From an uncultured Bacteroidales bacterium (GTDB lineage Bacteria > Bacteroidota > Bacteroidia > Bacteroidales > UBA932), in contig CAMKAJ010000018.1 of the NCBI GenBank assembly GCA_946410455.1, positions 1 to 47,882 on the forward strand: a stretch of DNA of 47,882 nucleotides, given 5' to 3'. This document shows, piece by piece, positions 33,377-40,807 of this stretch. The position numbers and the translations under genes are program-made. Below the pieces are notes generated by a model. That model was not told the DNA's origin, did not search any database, and worked only from the letters and a program-made list of their open reading frames with translations. Each line of letters opens with the position of its first letter. Position 1 is the stretch's first letter.

Positions 33377-33778
33377 ATGGAAAAGTTCGACCAAAGATAC
33401 ATAGAGATGGCCGAGATCTGGGCCAAGAACTCATACTGCAAGCGCCGCCAGGTAGGTGCCCTGCTTGTGAAAGACAAGATGATAATCTCCGACGGTTACA
33501 ACGGCACTCCATCGGGCTTCGAGAACGTTTGCGAGGAGAACAACGTTACCAAACCCTACGTGCTACACGCCGAGGCTAACGCCATTTCCAAGGTCGCAAA
33601 GTCCGGCAACAGCAGCGAGGGAGCAACCCTCTACGTGACCGCAGCCCCCTGCATAGAGTGCGCAAAGCTTATAATCCAGTGCGGCATCAAACGAGTGGTG
33701 TACAAGGACGCATACCGCCTGATGGATGGCGTAGAACTGCTCAACCGAGCTGGTATCAAGGTAGAAAAAGTTGACTGA
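33377..33778 (+). CDS. dCMP/cytidine deaminase family protein
   Basis: Deaminates dCMP to dUMP, feeding dTMP synthesis. Zinc ligands and the catalytic glutamate are in HAEANA and PCIECAKL. The CKRRQVGALLV start of the fold is conserved. Its 133 residues are slightly shorter than most dCMP deaminases (140-160). It is packed between the acyl-CoA ligase (1-nt gap) and the S41 protease (1-nt gap), so translation is coupled. Confidence 0.92.
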   Translation: MEKFDQRYIEMAEIWAKNSYCKRRQVGALLVKDKMIISDGYNGTPSGFENVCEENNVTKPYVLHAEANAISKVAKSGNSSEGATLYVTAAPCIECAKLIIQCGIKRVVYKDAYRLMDGVELLNRAGIKVEKVD

Positions 33779-33779
33779 C

Positions 33780-35309
33780 ATGAGAAAATACTCCACTATA
33801 TTTTCTGCCGTTCTGGGCGTAGCAATAGGAGTGCTGCTGGTGCTTACCGTGCAGCGCCTGGACCAGAACAAGCGGGCGCTCCGCACCTCTTACCAGGATT
33901 GGCGCAAGCTCAACCTCATCTTGCAGACGCTCGATGACAATTACGTAGATCCCGTTGACCACCAGAAAGTTACCGACGCTGCAATTAACGCGGCGCTCTC
34001 TGCACTGGATCCGCATACCCTTTATATGCCGCCCCAGCAGCTGGGCGAGACAGAAGAAGACCTGGCCGGAAACTTCTCTGGCATAGGCATTCAGTTCAAC
34101 GTACCCAACGATACTGCCGTGGTGATAGAGGTTATTCCCGGCGGCCCAGCAGAGAAGATCGGGATGCTCGCAGGCGACCGCCTACTCAAGGTTGACGACG
34201 TAGACATCGCCGGAGTCAAGTTCCCGCAAGACAGTATGGTGCGCCGAATGAAGGGGCCCTCCGGCACCAAGGTCAACGTAACCGTTAAGCGCGAGAAGGA
34301 AATCATTCCCTTCGAGATAACCCGCGCCAAGATTCCCACTTATTCGGTGGATGCGGCGTTCATGGTGAGCGACACTACCGGATTCGTGCGCTTCAGCAAG
34401 TTCTCACGTACGTCTTTTGAGGAGATGAAGCGCGCTACCTCCGCCCTCCGCGAACAAGGAATGCAGCACCTCATCATCGACCTGCGCGACAATCGTGGCG
34501 GCTACTTCGACCAGGCCCTGCTCATCTCCAACATGTTCCTCGAGAGGGGGCAGGAGATTGTGCACATGAAGGGCGAGCACAGAAAGAACGAGCGCTTCCT
34601 GGCCGACGGAAGCGGCAGCCTCAAGGATATTGGGCTCACTCTGCTGGTATCAGACGGCACCGCTTCTTCCAGCGAGATTCTGGCAGGAGCCATGCAGGAC
34701 CACGGACGCGCCAAGCTCGTGGGGCGCCGTACTTACGGCAAGGGTATGGTACAAGAGCCATTCAACTTTACCGATGGTTCCGGCGTTCGCATCTCTGTAG
34801 CACGCTATTACACCCCTTCCGGGCGATGCATCCAGAAGCCTATCTCGGACGATTACGCATACGACCTCTATAAACGTTACGAACGCGGAGAGATGGTAAA
34901 TGCAGACAGCATGAAGGTCATCAACGGCGGCATTATCCCGGACGTCTTCGTGGCCCTGGATACCACCAAGGTGGAGTCGTTCTACATCAACTGCAACAAG
35001 AAAGCAACCCCTATGCGATTCGCTTCTGCCTGGTTCGACGGCCACAAGAAGCAGCTGCAGGCCATAGACAATTACGACGAGTTGCTCCGCTACCTGGACG
35101 GTGCAGGGCTCGAGAAGAGCTTCCTCTCCTTCGCCCGCGAGCGCGACGGACTGGTGCCCAAGGGGAACGAGTGGAGCGTGGAGCGCAATTATATGATGAC
35201 TCAGATACGCGCCCTCGTAGGCCGCTACTCCCGCCTCGGCGACAACGCCTTCTACCACCTGTACCTCAACACAGACGAGGTCTTCAAGGCTGCAATGGAA
35301 ACGCTGTAA
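33780..35309 (+). CDS. S41-family C-terminal processing peptidase
   Basis: Exported serine protease of about 509 residues. An N-terminal signal anchor (STIFSAVLGVAIGVLLVLTV) is followed by a helical region, a PDZ domain (GIGIQFNVPNDTAVVIEVIPGGPAEKIG, with the substrate-binding loop), and the protease core. The catalytic Ser is in SDGTASSSEILAG and the Lys in RRTYGKGMVQ. It acts in the periplasm on protein C-termini. I chose the ATG at 33780 over a TTG 9 nt earlier that overlaps the deaminase gene. About 150 extra C-terminal residues follow the core, as in Bacteroidota members. Confidence 0.93.
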   Translation: MRKYSTIFSAVLGVAIGVLLVLTVQRLDQNKRALRTSYQDWRKLNLILQTLDDNYVDPVDHQKVTDAAINAALSALDPHTLYMPPQQLGETEEDLAGNFSGIGIQFNVPNDTAVVIEVIPGGPAEKIGMLAGDRLLKVDDVDIAGVKFPQDSMVRRMKGPSGTKVNVTVKREKEIIPFEITRAKIPTYSVDAAFMVSDTTGFVRFSKFSRTSFEEMKRATSALREQGMQHLIIDLRDNRGGYFDQALLISNMFLERGQEIVHMKGEHRKNERFLADGSGSLKDIGLTLLVSDGTASSSEILAGAMQDHGRAKLVGRRTYGKGMVQEPFNFTDGSGVRISVARYYTPSGRCIQKPISDDYAYDLYKRYERGEMVNADSMKVINGGIIPDVFVALDTTKVESFYINCNKKATPMRFASAWFDGHKKQLQAIDNYDELLRYLDGAGLEKSFLSFARERDGLVPKGNEWSVERNYMMTQIRALVGRYSRLGDNAFYHLYLNTDEVFKAAMETL

Positions 35310-35314
35310 GATCT

Positions 35315-36133
35315 ATGACAAATCGTTTCTTCCTCTGCTTTTTCTGTGCGCTGCTTGTGCTGCAAGTGCCAGCTAACGCGCAGTCGCTCAAGTGGATACC
35401 TGTACAAAAAGACGTGGAGTATTGCACTTACTCCGACTTTCTGTTTGGCCGTCAGGCCAGCATTTCTGCAGTTCGCTACAAAATGAACCGGCACCGCACC
35501 CACCTGCTTAACGCAAATGGTCCGCTGGCCGACAGCACCAGCGCGCTGGCTTTGGGGAAGAATGCCCTGGCTGCCGTAAACTGCAGTTACTTCAACGTGG
35601 GCACTCTTGAGCCTGTAACTTTTGTAAAGGAACGCGGACGGCAGATTGCTTCTACCACCGCCAGGGAGGCCAAACTCCGCGTAGATGGAATCCTGGCAAT
35701 AGATTGCTGCGGCAGAGTGTCTATCTTCCCGGCCGACACTCTTAGCGATGCTGCTCTCTGCAGGAAGTATCCTTTTGCCATTGCTTCCGGCCCGGTGCTC
35801 CTGCAGAATGGCTCTCCTGTTAAGCCTGAATGGCCAAAGGGTTCGTTCTTCAGCCGCCATCATCCTCGCACTATTGTGGGCACGGACGCAGAGGGAAGGA
35901 TGTGCTGGATAGTTGTAGACGGCCGCTTCCCCGGACAGGGAGAAGGCGCCAGCATAGATGAAGCGGTGGCTATTTCTCAGATGTTCGGCCTGCAAGACGC
36001 TATAAATCTGGACGGCGGTGGCTCCTGCACCCTTTGGGTACGTGGCGAGGGTATTCTCTCTCACCCCTACGACAATCACCGCTTTGACCACTACGGCCAG
36101 AGGCAAGTTCCTAACATCTTATATATCCGATAG
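35315..36133 (+). CDS. Phosphodiester glycosidase (NAGPA)-domain protein
   Basis: 272 residues with a cleavable signal peptide (to about residue 22, ANAQ). The domain named after the mammalian uncovering enzyme is complete: AAVNCSYFNVGT, HPRTIVGTDAEGRMCWIVVDGR, and the signature DAINLDGGGSCTLWV. Family proteins act on sugar-phosphate diesters, often in the envelope. The substrate here is unknown. I chose the ATG at 35315, 5 nt after the protease stop. It is the last gene of the operon. Confidence 0.85.
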   Translation: MTNRFFLCFFCALLVLQVPANAQSLKWIPVQKDVEYCTYSDFLFGRQASISAVRYKMNRHRTHLLNANGPLADSTSALALGKNALAAVNCSYFNVGTLEPVTFVKERGRQIASTTAREAKLRVDGILAIDCCGRVSIFPADTLSDAALCRKYPFAIASGPVLLQNGSPVKPEWPKGSFFSRHHPRTIVGTDAEGRMCWIVVDGRFPGQGEGASIDEAVAISQMFGLQDAINLDGGGSCTLWVRGEGILSHPYDNHRFDHYGQRQVPNILYIR

Positions 36134-36240
36134 TTTACTGCCTCCAGCCCTACGAGGAATCGAAGCTCGCCTTCAAAGTTTAGGAAACAGATGTTCTATT
36201 GAAAAAGCGCCTTGATATTCAACTAGTTACATAGTTTTGA

Positions 36241-36275
36241 AAATTTGGGTAAAACAATGGGACAACAATGTAAAA
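36241..36275. repeat. 35-bp motif, copy 1
   Basis: AAATTTGGGTAAAACAATGG then gacaacaatgtaaaa. It has an internal repeat, GGtaAAACAATG / GGacAACAATG. This copy is framed by atagtttt and aaaactat. It bounds the hairpin region on its left. Copies 2 and 3 are at 36834 and 40567. Nothing else is seen between the previous gene (36133) and here. Confidence 0.65.
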
Positions 36276-36833
36276 CTATAATGTCAGCGCTCTTAATTGA
36301 CCGATATATGAAAAATGCGCCAGGTATGGGACGCCAGGCGCAAAAATGCCGGATTTCTTTCCTACCCCCCCAGCATTCCGGTCAGAAAACTACAAACAAC
36401 CCGCCTCCGAAAGGACTGCCAGACCCCTCTCAGTCCTTTCCCTGCCACTTTTCTGCCGGAAAACGTCAAAACCCGCCTCCGAAAGGACTGCCAGACCCTC
36501 CACAGTCCTTTCCCTGCCACTTTTCGGTCCGGAATTATCTTTACTGCGCGTACAGGTACTTCAACCTGTACCTGTGCGAGCAATTTCGAGCATTTTTGCT
36601 CGTAGGGGTACAAGTCATGACACCCCTACGAGCACTGTCTTTATACCTGGACGTTGTCCCGGTTGAACATTTTGCTCGCGAGATACACCAGAGCCATTTC
36701 TCATTGATTTCGTGGCCGCAAAAACCCCGATTCCTTTAGAAACTCCGTCACGAAATACACCAGAACCGTCTCCCGTTGATTTCGTGGCAGTAAACTACTG
36801 GCACAGTCTCCACCCGTTCTGTCAGGTGATCCG
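36276..36833. repeat. Gene-free hairpin and tandem-repeat region
   Basis: No credible gene. It contains two tandem copies with a 72-nt period (from about 36398 and 36470), each with the stem gaaaggactg/cagtcctttc (36409-36440 and 36481-36512). Next come a stem aggtac/gtacct near 36553-36576 and a perfect 12-bp stem gctcgtaggggt/acccctacgagc (36598-36633). Two further units with a period of about 71 nt follow (from 36680 and 36751), sharing atacaccag and tgatttcgtggc; the second has the stem cacgaaat/atttcgtg. An open frame across it is explained by repeat composition. Confidence 0.65.
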
Positions 36834-36868
36834 AAATTTGGGTACAACAATGGGACAACAATGTAAAA
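36834..36868. repeat. 35-bp motif, copy 2
   Basis: Differs from copy 1 at one position (gta-c-aac for gta-a-aac), in the same orientation, 593 bp away. It bounds the hairpin region on its right and lies 102 nt before the Fic start codon. Confidence 0.65.
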
Positions 36869-36884
36869 GTATCTTTAGATTTCG

Positions 36885-36945
36885 AATAATAATTCGCACG
36901 CTCTGCGAATTATTATTGTTATTTATCCGCAAATATTTATATTTG
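36885..36945 (+). promoter_or_regulatory. Promoter of the second fic gene with an overlapping palindrome
   Basis: A perfect 13-bp inverted repeat, aataataattcgc (36885-36897) and gcgaattattatt (36905-36917), overlaps a -33 TTG (36916-36918). 19 bp later comes TATATTTG (36938-36945), and the ATG is 25 nt further. The palindrome covering the -33 looks like an operator. Confidence 0.7.
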
Positions 36946-36970
36946 CTGCGAATTATACGCCGAATCAACT

Positions 36971-38266
36971 ATGTGGATATACGAAAGATACGATTGGATG
37001 CACTTCAATTGGGACAGAGACAAGATTTCAGCACTTGCAGAAAGGGTCAGCACCAGTATCGGATTTCTGCATGGCCGAATTGCTTCTCTTACGGAAGATG
37101 ACAGGTCAGGTGCATCCGTAGAGGTTCTCACTCAGGACATCGTTTCCTCTTTCCGCATCGAAGGAATCAGTCTCAATACAGAGGATGTGCGTTCTTCCAT
37201 CGTCCGGCGCCTGGGTGTTACCAATATCGAAACCACCGGCACTTCCACCCATTTTATGGAGGGCGTAGTGGACATGATGCTGGACGCAACGCGGGGCTGC
37301 AGCATCCCACTGGACAGGGAACGCATCTTTGGGTGGCACAGTGCACTGTTCCCCACTGGAAAGAGCGGATCTTATCCGATTACCGTAGGAAGCTACCGGG
37401 AAGGAGATGTTCAGGTAATCTCCGGTTCCATGGGGCGTGAAAAAGTCCATTACATGGCGCCGCCCGCCTCCGACGTGAATGACTATATGGAAGAATTCAT
37501 GTACTGGTTCAACAACGAGACCGGAATCTCCCACATCATCAGGTCTGCCATAGCCCATCTTATCTTCGTGAGCATACATCCATTTGATGATGGCAATGGG
37601 CGTATCGGGCGGGCTATTGCAGATATGGCCTTGGCGGCCATCGGCAGAGGGCACGGACGTTTCTTCAGTATGTCCCGGGAAATCGAGAAGGAAAAGGAAG
37701 ACTATTATACCATTCTTGAGAAAACGCAGCGGTTCTCCTATGACGGGGATATAACCCCCTGGCTGGAATGGTATGTCGCCTGCCTTGGCAGGGCAGTGGA
37801 CAGCTCATTGGAATCGCTGAGCGGAATTCTGAACAAATCAGTGTTTTGGCGCGAGTTCTCAGGGGTGGAACTATCCCAAAGGCAGCGGAAGGTGCTGAAC
37901 ATCTATCTGGATGGAAAGGAGGCCAAACTCACCGCACAGAACTGGTCCCGGCTGGGAGCCGTCTCCCTTGATACCGCTTTAAGAGATATCGACGACCTTG
38001 TAAAAAAGGGCATCCTGTCAGCATATCCCGGCAGAACCAGGAAAGTGGAATATGCCATCAATTATGTGAAGGCCGATGAATTCCTGGCGCATTTCCGGGA
38101 TATACGCATTGAACAAGGAGAAAGGGGCCATTATCTAACGGCCGCATACGATGGCAATGAAGTTCGGGAACGGATTTCCGACTTGGATTACGAACAGTAT
38201 GAATCAGGAAGTTTATCTTCCTCTGACTTAGTTCATAAATATATGGCATACCTATCGGCACTATAG
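36971..38266 (+). CDS. Fic-family protein with DUF4172-type N-terminus (class II)
   Basis: 431 residues. The opening WIYERYDWMHFNWD is typical of the DUF4172 head of Bacteroidota Fic proteins. The inhibitory helix has SFRIEG (Ser60, Glu64, Gly65), making it class II. The catalytic loop is intact at 203-211 (HPFDDGNGR, His203). A C-terminal winged-helix segment (about 310-365, SQRQRKVLNIYLDG to RTRKVEYAINY) and an extra tail of about 60 residues follow. Predicted to AMPylate an unknown target, possibly autoregulated through DNA binding. A palindrome lies over its promoter and the repeat-rich region lies upstream. It is not closely similar to the other Fic protein here. Confidence 0.9.
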   Translation: MWIYERYDWMHFNWDRDKISALAERVSTSIGFLHGRIASLTEDDRSGASVEVLTQDIVSSFRIEGISLNTEDVRSSIVRRLGVTNIETTGTSTHFMEGVVDMMLDATRGCSIPLDRERIFGWHSALFPTGKSGSYPITVGSYREGDVQVISGSMGREKVHYMAPPASDVNDYMEEFMYWFNNETGISHIIRSAIAHLIFVSIHPFDDGNGRIGRAIADMALAAIGRGHGRFFSMSREIEKEKEDYYTILEKTQRFSYDGDITPWLEWYVACLGRAVDSSLESLSGILNKSVFWREFSGVELSQRQRKVLNIYLDGKEAKLTAQNWSRLGAVSLDTALRDIDDLVKKGILSAYPGRTRKVEYAINYVKADEFLAHFRDIRIEQGERGHYLTAAYDGNEVRERISDLDYEQYESGSLSSSDLVHKYMAYLSAL

Positions 38267-38367
38267 AAGAATACCTTGTCACCCTCATCACCGTCAAACC
38301 GGTCAAGGAAAACGTCTGGACGGACACCGTCAGCAGCTTCGTCACCCTCCGAGATCTCTTGGGATAG
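38239..38367 (+). pseudogene. Orphan C-terminal protein fragment
   Basis: In a frame different from Fic, and overlapping its last 28 nt, the plus strand reads IYGIPIGTIEEYLVTLITVK then PVKENVWTDTVSSFVTLRDL and a stop at 38365. There is no start codon. The composition looks like real protein, so it is probably the tail of a gene truncated when the Fic unit or its neighbour moved in. I cannot name the family. From 38368 to 38418 nothing is seen. Confidence 0.4.
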
Positions 38368-38418
38368 TGGGCTAAACACCTTCTATTATTCCCAATTTGG
38401 CCTTGTCTACGTACTTGG

Positions 38419-40365
38419 TTATCTAACTGTAGGGAAGACGGTAAGACGGATGGTGGTGCTGCCGTAGGGAACAAGGTCTATTTGGCGCTCCGGCCCGATG
38501 GCTTCCGGGGCAAGAGGAAGATTTGGGGTGAGGAGCTCGCCATTCGGCCCTTTGTCGAAGGTCCATTCTATTGGATAGACCGTCACGCGCAAGGCAGATG
38601 CCCGGTCGGTGCCGGGCATGACGGCGTCACCCCCGACCTGATCGGGGGTCTTGGCCACGACAATAGGTTCCACATCGGCCTTGAGGGCAAAGTTCCACGG
38701 GCCTGACGGCTGGATATCCCAGCAGGGGAAGGCCTCATCATCGGCTGGATACTTGCCGTTCATATTGGCATAACGGATCGTATCCTTTGTAAACTTAGCT
38801 GGGATGGCATAGCTGTAAACCAGCGGACCGCGCTGGAAGTAGATGCCGCCGCCGAAAGCGACCTTGCGCTCCACGCTCATCGGAACGCTTAATTCCACGC
38901 GGTCACCATCCTTCCACTTACGGTCTATAGTGACAAACGTTCCGGCGCTTGCCTCTTTCCATGCCTTGCCATTCACCTTCAGGCTTGCGTTATCGCACCA
39001 TCCGGGGATGCGCAGCGTAAGCTTTGCAAAATGCTTGCCCCTGGCTGCCTTTATGCGGATGACAATTGTTTCTCCGTAAGGATACTCCGTCTCCTCGACA
39101 AAGCAAAGTTCTTCGCTGAAGCGGAACTCCGACGGCCCGTACAGGACGGCCACAGCTTCTCCTTCCCCGCGCAGCCACATTCTTGCGGCGTAGTTGGGAT
39201 AAAGCCTGTGGATATTGCCTGCGCAGCACTCGGTCTGATGCGTAGGGCGGTAAGCCATCCAGGTAGAACAGTAATTGTCTTTGTTATGATTGGATGTTCC
39301 CGTTGCAAGGAACTGATTCACGGAAGAATAGTACTGCAGCGCCTTGAAATCGTTGGTAACGCTTCCTGCACCGGCGTTGAAGACAATCTTCTCCAGCATA
39401 TCGGCATATCGAGTCTCCTTCAGAATCTCCAGATAATATCCCAGAGTCCAGCTCATGTCTATGGCGTTACAGGTCTCGTGGCTGTGGCGGATCCTGCGGC
39501 CCTGCAGCCACTCGGCGCTGGTAAAGAGCCCGTCAGGCAGTCCGTCTTCCTTATAAAGCCTATCTAATGAGCTTACAGCCAGAAGTTTATACCAGGGATT
39601 ACCTGTTGCGGCATAAAGCATGATGGGGAGTTTTAGAAACTCACTCATAGTTACGCCATGCATATTATAAGGCTTTTCTCCCATCAGGAATTCAGGAGTC
39701 ACCCGGTCATCGCGTTTGATATCAACCCCTTCCAAAAGCTCTTTTCTGAAACGGAATACAGAATCCGCCCTTTCCACAAGCGCCTTGTCTCCGGTCTGTG
39801 CGGCGGTCCACAACATCCCTTCAATGGAAATAATGTCGCGTTTGCGGGCCAGCTGTTTAATGGGAATCGAATTATAATGGTTTGTGAGCGCCTCCAATAT
39901 TGCCGGATCTGGAGAAATGTCATATGCGGCTTTCATTGCCCGGAAGAATACTGCAAAAGGCCAGGTGTTGCTGATTACCTTGGAACCCAGTCGCCCGTTC
40001 TCCCATGGATGGGCCAGCGTATAGGAAATGCCCGCCTCTCCCTTGCCGATGAAATCTTTGTCGTCAATCAGATACCCGAGGCGAAGAAGGCCATCGGTAT
40101 AGTAGGCCGTCTGCTCATAACGCCACCAATCCTGCCCGTGAGTACCCATCCGGGGGATCTCCCCTGCCCAGAGACAGGTATTATAAGGATAGGAAAGCGC
40201 TTCCGGATGCCCCGTAAGGCCCTCCTTCTGGTTAAGCAACTGCTGCTTCAGCCAGCCCTCCGGCTGAATATCCTTTAAACTCGTTTCCTGCCACTGCTGG
40301 GCCCTGAGCCCTAAGCCAGTAGCCATCAAAATAACAAGAGATAAAAGAAAAATTCTTCCGTTCAT
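38419..40365 (-). CDS. GH127-type beta-L-arabinofuranosidase (DUF1680 family)
   Basis: 648 residues with a signal peptide (to about residue 22, LRAQ). The family uses a zinc-bound cysteine nucleophile. The expected ligands are Glu297 and Cys299 (HETCN), plus the Cys380-Cys381 pair in TECCAGNIHRLYP, with Cys380 as the likely nucleophile. An alpha/alpha barrel (residues 40-400) is followed by beta-sandwich domains. It would release terminal beta-L-arabinofuranose from plant glycoproteins or arabinans, probably in the periplasm. It stands alone, with no SusCD pair, and converges with the Fic gene. GH146 is a related alternative. Confidence 0.88.
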   Translation of the reverse strand: MNGRIFLLSLVILMATGLGLRAQQWQETSLKDIQPEGWLKQQLLNQKEGLTGHPEALSYPYNTCLWAGEIPRMGTHGQDWWRYEQTAYYTDGLLRLGYLIDDKDFIGKGEAGISYTLAHPWENGRLGSKVISNTWPFAVFFRAMKAAYDISPDPAILEALTNHYNSIPIKQLARKRDIISIEGMLWTAAQTGDKALVERADSVFRFRKELLEGVDIKRDDRVTPEFLMGEKPYNMHGVTMSEFLKLPIMLYAATGNPWYKLLAVSSLDRLYKEDGLPDGLFTSAEWLQGRRIRHSHETCNAIDMSWTLGYYLEILKETRYADMLEKIVFNAGAGSVTNDFKALQYYSSVNQFLATGTSNHNKDNYCSTWMAYRPTHQTECCAGNIHRLYPNYAARMWLRGEGEAVAVLYGPSEFRFSEELCFVEETEYPYGETIVIRIKAARGKHFAKLTLRIPGWCDNASLKVNGKAWKEASAGTFVTIDRKWKDGDRVELSVPMSVERKVAFGGGIYFQRGPLVYSYAIPAKFTKDTIRYANMNGKYPADDEAFPCWDIQPSGPWNFALKADVEPIVVAKTPDQVGGDAVMPGTDRASALRVTVYPIEWTFDKGPNGELLTPNLPLAPEAIGPERQIDLVPYGSTTIRLTVFPTVR

Positions 40366-40393
40366 AGAATAATCTAAATGGTGTTTCTTTGCG

Positions 40394-40401
40394 CAAAGAT
40401 A
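40394..40401 (-). promoter_or_regulatory. -7 box for the GH127 gene
   Basis: Minus-strand TATCTTTG, 28 nt before the ATG at 40365. No -33 TTG at the usual distance. Confidence 0.6.
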
Positions 40402-40428
40402 ACAATTACTGTTTTTTATATGCTATCA

Positions 40429-40617
40429 CTAAGTACATGACAAAAAAACAAACAGCTCCATAATCAACTCCACAGGGAGCCAGACATCCTCTCCCTCAAA
40501 TCTCACATTAACTTGCGTGATTCCGTTATAGTCCTGATAAATCAGAAACGCCTGATTTGATTTCTCAATTTGGGTAAAACAATGGAGCAACAATGTAAAT
40601 AGTAACTCAGAAGCCAC
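40429..40617 (-). pseudogene. RhuM-family N-terminal remnant, second
   Basis: On the minus strand, after about 20 residues that merely translate the 35-bp motif, the frame reads FLIYQDYNGITQVNVRFEGE then DVWLPVELIMELF, the start of a RhuM-type protein. It breaks after ELF into VFLSCT and a stop. Only about 35 recognisable residues remain of some 300. It is more eroded than the RhuM remnant at 2.1-2.3 kb and not a copy of it. Confidence 0.6.
40567..40600. repeat. 35-bp motif, copy 3
   Basis: AATTTGGGTAAAACAATGG then agcaacaatgtaaat, in the same orientation as copies 1 and 2. On the minus strand it directly precedes the RhuM remnant. On the plus strand it lies about 210 nt before the AAA ATPase. 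Confidence 0.65.
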
Positions 40618-40625
40618 ATTATCCC

Positions 40626-40788
40626 ACCACGGCGGAATCTATCAATACTTAACAGATTCCGCTGGCATTGTTATGATTCAGTTGGTAAGATGTTTTTAAT
40701 CTGATTGTTATGTATTTTATCATCCCCAGCGGAATCTCAAAATTAATTCCAGTTTCCGCTGGAAACTCGCAATAATTGATTATCTTTG
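40626..40788 (+). promoter_or_regulatory. AAA ATPase promoter with a network of inverted repeats
   Basis: The -7 box TATCTTTG (40781-40788) is 19 nt before the ATG. Upstream, the word agattccgctgg or its complement recurs: gcggaatct (40632-40640) pairs with agattccgc (40654-40662); agattccgctgg (40654-40665) also pairs with ccagcggaatct (40726-40737). agtttcc/ggaaact forms a hairpin at 40751-40767. The choices are mutually exclusive, which suggests operator sites or an RNA switch. Confidence 0.5.
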
Positions 40789-40807
40789 TCGCAAAAGACA
40801 AACGACC

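Noticed and set aside
36398..36541. CRISPR-like direct repeats
   Set aside because: Only two units, adjacent and without spacers, each with a long internal stem. No cas genes in the window.
36245..36739. 164-codon open frame in the 36.2-36.8 kb region
   Set aside because: The translation merely follows the tandem repeats and begins in the 35-bp motif. No domain and no promoter relation.
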